In this document: positions 25,982 through 34,596 of the stretch, piece after piece
How positions within the stretch are numbered: position 1 is the stretch's first letter
Layout of the letters: every line of letters begins with the position of its first letter
NCBI RefSeq assembly: GCF_028693135.1
Contig: NZ_JAQUVZ010000013.1
Span: forward strand, 33,113 to 97,112
Length of the DNA: 64,000 nt
Reading direction: 5' to 3'
DNA from: Methanosarcina sp.
GTDB taxonomy: Archaea > Halobacteriota > Methanosarcinia > Methanosarcinales > Methanosarcinaceae
Notes under the pieces: model-generated
Seen by the model: only the letters and a program-made list of their open reading frames with translations
The model's database searches: none
Told to the model about the DNA's origin: nothing
Translations under genes and position numbers: made by a program

Positions 25982-26935
25982 TTGACTCTTACAATTGCTG
26001 CAATGCCTGCATATAATGAGAGCCATGTGATTGCAGAAGTAATTCTGGGTTGCAAAAAATATGTTGATAAAGTTATCGTGGTGGATGATGGAAGTTCGGA
26101 TAACACTGCAGAAATTGCAGAATCTCTGGGAGGATATGTAGTAAGACATGAGGTAAATAAAGGATATGGTGCGGCTCTCAAATCCTGTTTCAAATTAGCT
26201 CGTGAATTTCATGCAGATGAAATGGTAATAATAGACTCTGATGGACAGCATAATCCGGATGAGATTCCTCAGTTGTTGGAACCGTTAAAACATGGGGTAG
26301 ACCTCGTAATCGGCTCCCGGTTCATAAACGGTAATGGGAAAAACGTTCCAACCTACAGGAAAATTGGCATGAAAATTCTAGACATTGCCACATACTTTGC
26401 AGGTGGTATCCATGTTACGGATTCTCAGAGTGGTTTTCGAGCTTATGGGAAAAAAGCCATTGAGAATATCTGGCTTAAGGGGGACGATATGTCTGCAGGC
26501 TCTGAGATTTTGCTCTATACGAGGGATCATAATCTTAAGTTTGTAGAAGTTGAGATTCACTGCAGATATGATCTTGATCAGTGTTCAAGCCAGAATCCGT
26601 TTGTACATGGTCTGAATGTGATGCTTCAAATTCTAAAGGATATGGAGTTAAGGAGACCTTTGTATTGTTTCACAGTTCCGGGAATGGTGTCAGTAATAGC
26701 GGGATTGTTTATAGGAATGAAGTTTTTACAGGATTTTTATTCTGGAGGGAGTTTGAGATTTGGACCGACTTTATTGCTGATTTTGATAATGTTGGTTGGG
26801 ATTTTGATGGTGTTTACTGGGATTATACTTCATACAATTTCTAAGATGATTTCTCAGATAGTATCAAATCAAAAAGAAATTGAGTCTCTCGACAAGGTTT
26901 TTGAATACAGATTTGAATATAAGTCCGATGAATAG
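25982..26935 (+). CDS. Family 2 glycosyltransferase (dolichol-phosphate sugar synthase type)
   Basis: The 317-residue protein has a GT-A domain (1-220): AAMPAYNESHVIAEVI, KVIVVDDGSSDNTAEIAESL, the DSDGQHNPDEIP metal motif and GSRFINGNG. The C-terminal part has two membrane helices (PGMVSVIAGLFIGMKF; LLILIMLVGILMVFTGIIL). Such enzymes transfer a sugar from a nucleotide donor to a polyprenyl phosphate at the inner face of the membrane for later use in glycan or glycoprotein synthesis. No ATG occurs at the start; TTG 25982 gives TLTIAAMPAYNE and is preceded by AGGAAGGGAG, with TTG 25976 as an alternative. It opens the surface-polysaccharide cluster. Confidence 0.85.
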   Translation: MTLTIAAMPAYNESHVIAEVILGCKKYVDKVIVVDDGSSDNTAEIAESLGGYVVRHEVNKGYGAALKSCFKLAREFHADEMVIIDSDGQHNPDEIPQLLEPLKHGVDLVIGSRFINGNGKNVPTYRKIGMKILDIATYFAGGIHVTDSQSGFRAYGKKAIENIWLKGDDMSAGSEILLYTRDHNLKFVEVEIHCRYDLDQCSSQNPFVHGLNVMLQILKDMELRRPLYCFTVPGMVSVIAGLFIGMKFLQDFYSGGSLRFGPTLLLILIMLVGILMVFTGIILHTISKMISQIVSNQKEIESLDKVFEYRFEYKSDE

Positions 26936-27002
26936 TTTTAGAAGTGGAGATGAATTTTCATTGTTTATTAAATTCATTAAAAAATCGGGAACAGGAATCT
27001 GA

Positions 27003-27554
27003 ATGGAATACTTTGAGGACTTTAACACACGAATGGAAGACCCTGAGGAAATTAACCTGAGGGAAGTTATGGAGTATTATGGTTACACAGGCTCATTCGG
27101 TGTAATTAAATTTTATTTTCGTTATGCAATTAACTGGATATTGCAGACAATGGCTAAAATTTGTCCTCATTTTGGAATCTCAGTAAAACTCCAGCGGATG
27201 AGGGGCGTAAAAATCGGAAAACATGTATTTTTGGGGCCTGGCGTCAATCTCGATGATCTATACCCGGAATTAATTACAATCGAAGATTACGTCGGTATCG
27301 GAATGGGAACAATGATCTTTGCACATTCTAATCCCACCTGTTCCCCATATCTAAAAAAAAAGTACTATCCAAGGGAAGTAAAACCTGTAACTATAAAAAG
27401 TGGTGCCTGGATTGCGCCTGGTAGTATAATTCTTGCAGGAATTACAATTGGGGAACATAGTGTTGTTGGAGCTGGGAGTGTTGTTATGAAAAACGTAGAA
27501 CCCTATACAGTTGTAATTGGCTGCCCGGCTAGAGTTTTAAAGAAACTTGAGTGA
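27003..27554 (+). CDS. Hexapeptide-repeat acyltransferase (LbH family)
   Basis: The 183-residue protein has an N-terminal helical part (1-65) and a left-handed beta-helix from about 70: VKIGKHVFLGPGVNLDD, ITIEDYVGIGMGTMIFAHSN (catalytic-type histidine in FAH), IKSGAWIAPGSIILAGITIG and SVVGAGSVVMKNVEPYTVVIGCPARVLKK. The closing motif is typical of sugar O- or N-acetyltransferases. It probably acetylates a precursor or finished residue of the surface polysaccharide. The gene lies 67 bases after the glycosyltransferase on the same strand. Confidence 0.82.
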   Translation: MEYFEDFNTRMEDPEEINLREVMEYYGYTGSFGVIKFYFRYAINWILQTMAKICPHFGISVKLQRMRGVKIGKHVFLGPGVNLDDLYPELITIEDYVGIGMGTMIFAHSNPTCSPYLKKKYYPREVKPVTIKSGAWIAPGSIILAGITIGEHSVVGAGSVVMKNVEPYTVVIGCPARVLKKLE

Positions 27555-27787
27555 TCAGTGGAAACTAACTTTTGAATTTGCTTTAGCAGCAAGTCGTTAT
27601 ATTTTTGACAGAAATATGTAGAAAAATCATTCTAAGAAAAACCAATTGAATCAAGGTAAGTACATATTAGAAAAACAACTGAGGTAACACATAACTATTT
27701 CGGAATTTAATTGACGAACATGTTTGTGAAAATAGGGTAATACAGTGTGAAAAAATGCCAAAGTTATTTCGTGGGGGGGTACTAAGC

Positions 27788-28615
27788 ATGATTAACGCAC
27801 TAAGTTTCGATTTGGAATATTGGTACACTGCAGAACTAGTTTGTAGATTTGCACCTGATGAAAAAGAAGATCAAGTAATAGAAGCTGTATATCCTTTACT
27901 TGACTTACTAGATAAATATGATACGAAAGCCACATTTTTTGTTCTGGGAAAATTAGCAGAAAAATATCCCGAGTTAATCATAGAAATCTCCAAAAAGGGT
28001 CACGAAATCGGCTCCCATTCGTATTCCCATAAGACTCTTCATGAGCTTGGAATGAAAAATTTTGAAGATGAGATTGAAAAGACCAACAGCATTTTGAAAT
28101 CAATTACTGGAAAATCTCCACTTGGATTCAGGGCTCCGACTTTTTCAATCGACAATACGAATAAATGGGCTTTAGATATACTGGTTAAAAATGGTTATAA
28201 GTATGATTCCAGTGTTTTTCCAGTGAAGACAAATTTATATGGAGTTCCGGATGCACCAGTATTTTCATACTGTCCTTCTAAAGATGATATTACTGTGCAT
28301 GATCCAGATGGCCCGATAATAGAGTATCCTTTAAGCGTTATAAAATTTGGAATAAATATCCCTATTGCAGGCGGATTTTATCTTAGACTTCTTCCGATTT
28401 CTTTTTTAAAATCTGCTATAAATCGAGTTAATATGAAAAGATCTGTGGTTATCTATATGCATCCCTGGGAAATGTATTCTTATACACAAAAGGTTCCACT
28501 TCCTTTAATTTCTCGTTTCATTACTTATTATGGGGTTGATTCAGCCTTTAGTAAACTTGAAAATTTACTCAAAAGTTTCAAATTTTCTCCAGTAAGGGAG
28601 GTATTAGGTTTATAA
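27788..28615 (+). CDS. Polysaccharide deacetylase (NodB homology domain)
   Basis: About 275 residues. NALSFDLEYWY carries the catalytic-type aspartate; TKATFFVLGKLAEKYPELI, GHEIGSHSYSHKTL (metal-binding HSYSH), GFRAPTFSI and YMHPWEM complete the carbohydrate esterase 4 pattern. The arrangement resembles the subgroup found in bacterial exopolysaccharide clusters. It would remove N-acetyl groups from amino sugars. ATG 27788 is preferred over ATG 27755 because a run of seven G lies at the right distance and the family normally begins at NALSFD. No signal peptide is visible, so it may act inside the cell on lipid-linked intermediates. Confidence 0.83.
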   Translation: MINALSFDLEYWYTAELVCRFAPDEKEDQVIEAVYPLLDLLDKYDTKATFFVLGKLAEKYPELIIEISKKGHEIGSHSYSHKTLHELGMKNFEDEIEKTNSILKSITGKSPLGFRAPTFSIDNTNKWALDILVKNGYKYDSSVFPVKTNLYGVPDAPVFSYCPSKDDITVHDPDGPIIEYPLSVIKFGINIPIAGGFYLRLLPISFLKSAINRVNMKRSVVIYMHPWEMYSYTQKVPLPLISRFITYYGVDSAFSKLENLLKSFKFSPVREVLGL

Positions 28616-28717
28616 AATAGGATTTACATATACATTCTAAGAATTTTAAGTAGTTACTTATTAAGCCTTAAAATATTCTCAAAATTGCAAAAATTAGGAT
28701 TGTAAACTAATTTTGGG

Positions 28718-29800
28718 GTGGCTTGTATTAAAATATGTTTTATATTGTTGATAAATAAAGGTGGAATGGTGCATTATGTATCACAGCTTTGCAATTCTCT
28801 AGCTAATAATACAGAATGTAATGTTTATCTAATCACTCCAAAAGGTATCAATGAAAATCTCTTTGACAGGCGTGTAATTTTGAAAAAAATTCCTTCTGTT
28901 GACAGACATGGATATCGAATTGATTTGATGATAAAGTATCTTTTGGAAATAAAACCTGATATTATACATACGAGTATGGTACATCCTTTTATAGTTCCTT
29001 TATTGCCAATCTTAAAAAAAATAGCTCCTGTTGTAGCTACAGTGCATGACGTTCAGCTGCACTCTGACCAAAAGAATTTCATTTTTGATCTGAGTACATT
29101 AATTACTTCCAAATGTGCGGATTTAGATTTTGTTCATGGTGAAAAATTAAAGTTAGAATTAATAAAGAGAGGTGTTTTAAATTCAAAAATATCTGTTATA
29201 CCCCATGGAGATTATTCATTTTTTAGTAGCGTAAATCAAAAAGAAATTACTGAAGAAGAAAATACAATTTTATTTTTTGGCAGAATACTTGACTACAAAG
29301 GAATAGATTATCTAATAAAAACAGAACCTTTGATCTCCTCAAAAGTATCTAATTTTAAAATAATTATTGCTGGTAATGGCGATTTTTCTAAATATGAAAA
29401 TATGATAGGTAATAAAAATCACTTTGAAATAATTAATGAATATATCCCGGATGAAAAGGTCTCTGAATTATTTCAAAAATGTTCAGTTGTCGTTTTGCCT
29501 TATATAGAAGCATCACAAACAGGAATAATTCCAATAGCTTATGCGTTTAAAAAACCAGTAGTTGCAACAGACGTGGGGAGCCTTTCAGAAGTTGTTATAG
29601 ATGGTGTTACAGGTTTTATCGTACCACCTAAGGATTCACAAAGTCTAGCTGATTCATTATTAAATGTCTTATTAAATAAAAATCTAAAGAATAGTATGGG
29701 CAACGCAGCATATGAATTTATGAAAAAAAATATGTCCTGGGAAGGAATAGCACAAAAAACAATAGGAGAATATACAAAACTCATTCCTAATAATTGCTGA
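28718..29800 (+). CDS. Family 4 glycosyltransferase (GT-B fold)
   Basis: About 360 residues. The N-terminal Rossmann domain starts CFILLINKGGMVHYVSQL; the C-terminal domain has ILFFGRILDYKGIDYLI and the acceptor and nucleotide-sugar motif EASQTGIIPIAYAFKKPVVA ... GSLSEVV, typical of GT4 enzymes acting on the cytoplasmic face. The only canonical start is GTG 28718, which lies inside the purine-rich GGGGTGG that would be the ribosome-binding site. ATT at 28727, five bases after GGTGG, would give the expected N-terminus (I/M-KICFILL). The donor and acceptor sugars are unknown. It lies within the AT-rich polysaccharide cluster. Confidence 0.83.
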   Translation: MACIKICFILLINKGGMVHYVSQLCNSLANNTECNVYLITPKGINENLFDRRVILKKIPSVDRHGYRIDLMIKYLLEIKPDIIHTSMVHPFIVPLLPILKKIAPVVATVHDVQLHSDQKNFIFDLSTLITSKCADLDFVHGEKLKLELIKRGVLNSKISVIPHGDYSFFSSVNQKEITEEENTILFFGRILDYKGIDYLIKTEPLISSKVSNFKIIIAGNGDFSKYENMIGNKNHFEIINEYIPDEKVSELFQKCSVVVLPYIEASQTGIIPIAYAFKKPVVATDVGSLSEVVIDGVTGFIVPPKDSQSLADSLLNVLLNKNLKNSMGNAAYEFMKKNMSWEGIAQKTIGEYTKLIPNNC

Positions 29801-29808
29801 GGGATAGA

Positions 29809-30366
29809 ATGAAGACTAAAACCTATTTTGGTATATTTTCAATGATTTTCTATTTTTTTAAAAAAAGAGCTAATGCTTTAATCCTCAAAAATAAACTTAT
29901 GTTCGAAAAAAATGTGTTTGTTGGTCCGAATGTAGTATTAGATACCGAATATCCCTGGCTAATCTCTATTGGGAAAAATAGCTATTTGACAAAAGGAGTA
30001 GTCATTTTAACTCACGATGCAAGCACTAAATTACACACAGGATATTCAAAAGTAGGAAGAGTAGTCATTGGTGAAGACACTTTTATTGGAGTAAATAGCA
30101 TAATACTTCCACATGTTACTATCGGAAATAATGTAATCATTGGGGCTGGTAGCATAGTAACATCAGATATTCCTGATAATTGTGTTGCGGCTGGAAATCC
30201 AGCTAAAGTCATATGTTCTACCTCCGAAATTATAGAAAAACATAAGCAAAAAATGCTCTTATCTCCTATATATGAAAATGGATGGACAAGTAGAACAGGC
30301 GTTACGGAAAAAAAGAAAGAAAAGATGAATGAAGATTTGAAACAAACGATGGGGTATATAATTTGA
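29809..30366 (+). CDS. Hexapeptide-repeat acyltransferase (LbH family)
   Basis: The 185-residue protein has an N-terminal hydrophobic helix (GIFSMIFYFFKK) and beta-helix repeats from about 45: MFEKNVFVGPNVVLDTEYP, ISIGKNSYLTKGVVILTHDA, VIGEDTFIGVNSIILPHVTI and NVIIGAGSIVTSDIPDNCVAAGNPAKVIC. It is a second sugar acetyltransferase candidate in the cluster, distinct from the one at 27003. ATG 29809 has GAGGGAT upstream; a longer frame from TTG 29794 would overlap the glycosyltransferase. A charged C-terminal tail (EKKKEKMNEDLKQTMGY) extends past the fold. Confidence 0.8.
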   Translation: MKTKTYFGIFSMIFYFFKKRANALILKNKLMFEKNVFVGPNVVLDTEYPWLISIGKNSYLTKGVVILTHDASTKLHTGYSKVGRVVIGEDTFIGVNSIILPHVTIGNNVIIGAGSIVTSDIPDNCVAAGNPAKVICSTSEIIEKHKQKMLLSPIYENGWTSRTGVTEKKKEKMNEDLKQTMGYII

Positions 30367-30506
30367 AATGCTGACATTCCTTTCAAAATAGTTAAATCTA
30401 AAATTCTTTATTTTAAGGTTACTTTTCATAGAGAAACATTATGATATTATGATATTATGATCCAACTATCCTATAAAATTAATTGTGTACAACCTAGGAA
30501 TCCATT

Positions 30507-32693
30507 ATGACAGAAGATAACAAAGTGGAAATCAATATTACAGGTATTGCCTTATCAATTCAATTTGCAGCCTTGGGTTTGATATGTGCTGATATTATGG
30601 GTATTAGCATTCCAATAATTAGCATTCCAATATTAAGGTATATTGTAGTTTTTGTATATTTGGCCTTTATTCCGGGAATTTTAATTCTCAGTATTTTAAG
30701 AATTAATCTAAAATTTATAGATTTGATCTTATTCTCTTTTGGTTTAAGCTTGTCATTTGTTACGATATCAGCCTTATTTGAAAATGTAATCGCATTTATT
30801 TTAAACGTTGAAAACCCAATATCTGAAATATATTTGACTGTATTTTATAGCATTATAATAGTATTTCTTATTTTATTGTCAAAATGGAGAGGTTGTACAT
30901 TTATTGCTTTTGATCGATTAGATAGATTAAATTTAAAGAGTATTGCTATATTATTTATTCCTATATTTTCTATATTTGGTGGTATTAGTCTTAAATATCA
31001 AGGCGAAAGTTATTTCTTGCTGTTTGTTCTGATGATTATATCCGGAATCCCATTTTTGAGTTTAAATCTAAAAAATAAATATTACCCATTGATAATTTGG
31101 GCGGTTTCTTTTTCATTATTAATACACACTAACCTCTCTTATGCCGGAAAATCATTTTATGAAACCTTCCTCCCAGGAATTGTCTATACAGCAGGTATAT
31201 GGGATCCGTTATTTCCTTATGAACCAAATAATTCTTTATTAACTACTTCTCTTATGCTTCCTGTTTTTTCCAAATTGATGGGTATAGATATTATTTGGGG
31301 AGTTCATATTATTAGTTGGATTGTAATGGCTTTTATACCCGTAGGAATGTATAAACTTCATTCAAAATTTCATGGTTATAAAGTGGCTTTTCTTTCTTCT
31401 TTTTTATATATATTTATGCCATTTTATTATACACAAGAATGGGTAATGTATGCTCAAAGAACAGCTTTTGCTTTGTTATTTATAACTCTCTTTTTGTTAG
31501 TGGTATATAGTGATATAGAATTAATTAAAAAGAAAATTCTATTTCCTTTTTGTTTATTCCCAATCATTGCTTCACATTACGGTGCAGCCTATTTCTTTTT
31601 AATTATTCTTACAGTATATGAATTATTAATAAAGATTTTTAAAATGAAGGAAGGTATCAAATTAAATACATATCTTTTATATACAGCTCTTCTCTTTTTT
31701 TGGTATATATGCACCTCTTCAGCAAGTAATGTTATCTGGATAGGAAATCTTATTTTTGATGTGTTCAGTAATTTATCTAAGATTCTACAACCAAATGATA
31801 ACTATACGCTGAAATTATTATTTTCAACTGACTCATATTCTATCGACGTTGTGAAATATTTCAATGTGTTTATAATAATGTTATTATTTATTGGTGCTTT
31901 TTTATATACACAAAAAAAAATACAAATAAATCGGCCAGAATATGGGGTATTATCTGTATCTTCGGTACTCATTTTGGTTACACAAATATTACCCCATTCT
32001 ATGGGAAATGGTAGATTGCTTTCTATGGTATTGATCTTTGCTTCTCCATTGTGTATATATTCATTTTTATTCTTATTAAAACCAGTAAAGTTGGATCATA
32101 ATAAAGCATTAACAATTTTTTCGATTTTTTTATTTGTGTTCTTTATTTTTGGTTCGGGGATTTCGTCGAATATTATAAATAAAGCCTCAGGAACAACAGT
32201 GGATTATTCCATAAACCGTCAAATGGATAGATTGGCTATTCAAGAAGGGGATGGTAAAGGAAAATGGCTTTTGTACTGGCCTTATCGTCTAGACTCTACT
32301 ATAGATGCCACTGATTGGTTTGTAATGCATAATTCCGGGAAACCAATATATTTAGATTGGTGTCTCTATTATCATTTCATAACTCATGAAGGAACTTCAG
32401 ATATACATAAATTTTATAATGTTGAGTATGGGAGAAAAAAAATATTTACGAATATGGTGATGGCTAATAAAATACTTATGTCAGATGTATTAAGTGGAAC
32501 GAAGCCTGTAAATAGAGGAGAGTATCTATTTTTGGTCCATCATAATACTATAGAAAATTCCATAATTATAGATGAAAAAAATGTAATAAAAACGTCAGAT
32601 TATGCAGAGCACTTTGCTGAAATGGACTGTATTTACAATGATGGTGGAAACATTTTATTTCAGATGAATAGAAATGAACTATATTTACAATAA
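30507..32693 (+). CDS. DUF2206-type polytopic membrane protein
   Basis: The 728-residue protein has about 14 membrane segments in residues 10-560 followed by an extracytoplasmic domain of about 160 residues (NRQMDRLAIQEGDGKGKWLL, WFVMHNSGKPIYLDWCLYYH). It matches the archaeal membrane proteins called DUF2206, which occur in polysaccharide and S-layer glycan clusters and resemble GT-C glycosyltransferases or polymerases in layout. An acidic pair in the first outer loop, expected for GT-C catalysis, is not certain. It may polymerise or transfer glycan units on the outer side of the membrane. The gene is very AT-rich. Confidence 0.75.
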   Translation: MTEDNKVEINITGIALSIQFAALGLICADIMGISIPIISIPILRYIVVFVYLAFIPGILILSILRINLKFIDLILFSFGLSLSFVTISALFENVIAFILNVENPISEIYLTVFYSIIIVFLILLSKWRGCTFIAFDRLDRLNLKSIAILFIPIFSIFGGISLKYQGESYFLLFVLMIISGIPFLSLNLKNKYYPLIIWAVSFSLLIHTNLSYAGKSFYETFLPGIVYTAGIWDPLFPYEPNNSLLTTSLMLPVFSKLMGIDIIWGVHIISWIVMAFIPVGMYKLHSKFHGYKVAFLSSFLYIFMPFYYTQEWVMYAQRTAFALLFITLFLLVVYSDIELIKKKILFPFCLFPIIASHYGAAYFFLIILTVYELLIKIFKMKEGIKLNTYLLYTALLFFWYICTSSASNVIWIGNLIFDVFSNLSKILQPNDNYTLKLLFSTDSYSIDVVKYFNVFIIMLLFIGAFLYTQKKIQINRPEYGVLSVSSVLILVTQILPHSMGNGRLLSMVLIFASPLCIYSFLFLLKPVKLDHNKALTIFSIFLFVFFIFGSGISSNIINKASGTTVDYSINRQMDRLAIQEGDGKGKWLLYWPYRLDSTIDATDWFVMHNSGKPIYLDWCLYYHFITHEGTSDIHKFYNVEYGRKKIFTNMVMANKILMSDVLSGTKPVNRGEYLFLVHHNTIENSIIIDEKNVIKTSDYAEHFAEMDCIYNDGGNILFQMNRNELYLQ

Positions 32694-32726
32694 TAGTGGA
32701 AATATTTCTGCATTTTTGTAGGGGTA

Positions 32727-32754
32727 AAGGGGAGTGTCGAAAGGGGAGTGTCGA
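32727..32754. repeat. 14-bp tandem duplication
   Basis: AAGGGGAGTGTCGA occurs twice back to back, 34 bases after the DUF2206 stop codon. The segment just before it (TTTACAATAATAGTGGAAAT, 32684 onward) is also an imperfect copy of the end of that gene (TTTACAATGATGGTGGAAAC, 32633 onward), so short duplications are frequent here. Confidence 0.9.
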
Positions 32755-32947
32755 AAATAATTGATTCAACTAAATAAGCAGGATTCTTCTTCCTCACCGT
32801 TCCGGCTTTGCTAGAAATGGCAGGTGGAGAAGAAACGCGCCAACTTTCACACAGAATGTTCACAGATCTTAAAATTACAGGGACATCTGTGGAAAGTCCG
32901 ATTCAAGGTATGGATTTATTCAAATTAAGCATAAAAGGGTTTTGACA

Positions 32948-34189
32948 ATGATTTCAAACCTTCAAAATAAAATACATTACATTAACTTTATTCATGATCC
33001 GTTATTCAAAAATGCCTTTTTTCTCATGCTTTCATGTATTTCCACTGCAGGTTTTGGATTCATTTTTTGGATGCTGGCAGCAAAATATTATTCGGCAAGT
33101 GATGTGGGAATTGCAACTGGAATTATATCCTCGATGACATTAATTGTTTATTTATCAAGACTTGGCCTTGATTATTCAATTATCCGTTTTTTTCCCACAC
33201 ATGATAAGTGTAGGGTTTTTAACACATCTACAGTTATTCCAACATTTGTTGCATTAATCTTTGGTTCAATATTTATAGCAGATGTGCATTTTTTTTCACC
33301 AGAACTCCTTTTTTTAAGATCTCCACTATACACACTTTTTTACTTAATATCTCTTACTTCAAGCTCAATGATATTTATGGCGGGTATTGCTTTTGTTGCA
33401 ATTAGAGAAGCAGAATTTCAACTGTATATGAATCTGATTGTGGGCTCCAGAGTATTATTCTTAATGTTATTCATATCTCTAGGAGCAATAGGAATTTTCT
33501 ATGCAGTAGGTACCTCATTCTTTTTTGCATTTATTGTTGCTTTAGTGTTAATTACAAAGTCCGGGATAAATCTAAAACTAGAAATAGATCGTAAATTTTT
33601 GACTGATAGTTTTAATTTTTCTGCCGGGAACTATCTTACAGGTCTGTTTATGACCGTTCCTACTATGTTATTACCAATCATCATCCTGAATATGCATTTG
33701 GTTGAGCAGGCAGCTTATTATTATATTGTATATGGGATTGTGCTTTTATTATTTATGATTCCAGATTCGATCAGTACATCGTTATTTGTTGAAGGAAGTA
33801 ATGGTCAATCATTAAAGAAAACTGTCATTCGAGCACTGGTCATTATATTTTTGTTTTTAATTCCAATTGCATTATTTCTCTATTTATATGGGGACTGGAT
33901 ACTTGGATTTATTGGGGAGGATTACGTTGCAGGGGGTTTAGGTGTATTAAGACTAATGATTTTTGCGAGTTTTTTTGTGGTAGTGAATAATGTCTACTTT
34001 GCGATAAAGAGGATTCAGAAGGATACTAAGGAGATTACAGTACTCAGTGGAATAATTTGTGTTTTATTAATAGGATTTTCATATCTGCTTTTACCCATTC
34101 TTGGAATTATAGGGATCGGGTATGCCTGGATAATTAGTTATGGAGTTGGAGCATTGATAATTGCAATTCGAGTATGGGGAAATAAATAA
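32948..34189 (+). CDS. Polysaccharide flippase (Wzx / MATE-like superfamily)
   Basis: The 413-residue membrane protein has 12 or more predicted helices, with the family-typical N-terminus (KNAFFLMLSCISTAGFGFIFWMLAAKYYSASDVG is spread over residues 20-55), and SSMTLIVYLSRLGLDYSIIR. Such proteins move lipid-linked oligosaccharides across the cytoplasmic membrane. ATG 32948 is preferred to TTG 32942. It is in line with the glycosyltransferase and acyltransferase genes and supplies the export step of the cluster. No dedicated polymerase other than the DUF2206 protein is present. Confidence 0.83.
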   Translation: MISNLQNKIHYINFIHDPLFKNAFFLMLSCISTAGFGFIFWMLAAKYYSASDVGIATGIISSMTLIVYLSRLGLDYSIIRFFPTHDKCRVFNTSTVIPTFVALIFGSIFIADVHFFSPELLFLRSPLYTLFYLISLTSSSMIFMAGIAFVAIREAEFQLYMNLIVGSRVLFLMLFISLGAIGIFYAVGTSFFFAFIVALVLITKSGINLKLEIDRKFLTDSFNFSAGNYLTGLFMTVPTMLLPIIILNMHLVEQAAYYYIVYGIVLLLFMIPDSISTSLFVEGSNGQSLKKTVIRALVIIFLFLIPIALFLYLYGDWILGFIGEDYVAGGLGVLRLMIFASFFVVVNNVYFAIKRIQKDTKEITVLSGIICVLLIGFSYLLLPILGIIGIGYAWIISYGVGALIIAIRVWGNK

Positions 34190-34596
34190 CTCTAAAAAGA
34201 TAAGAAGATTATGCGCTTAAAATGTGGAAACTAAGGTTACAGTTTTTCCGTATTTTCTGTGGCTATGAGGATGTTGCTTATTTTAATCTGATGTGAATTA
34301 TGTGTGAACATTTACGTGCGAACCTATTAAAAAAGTGATAAAGGTTTTTATATTGCCCTCATAGTCTTAAATTATTAATTATAAAATTATTAATTATAAG
34401 AATAATTTATTCTACATGATTTATTTACATCGTGGCTATCTTTATATGTGCTCAGCAGTGAGCAAAATTAAAATTTATTAATCTAAAAATAAAGACGTAT
34501 AAACAAAATAATTTAGAAAGGTAAATGCGGTGAGTATCATATTACATTCACATTTAGGAATTTTAAACATCACTAATGTGATAGTGGATGATATAT
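34190..34596. other. AT-rich spacer, no gene seen
   Basis: The region contains TTATTAATTATAAAATTATTAATTATAAG near 34371-34399 split as a direct repeat of AAATTATTAATTATAA, and TATA-like stretches that could serve the DUF362 gene. No ORF of interest. Confidence 0.5.
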
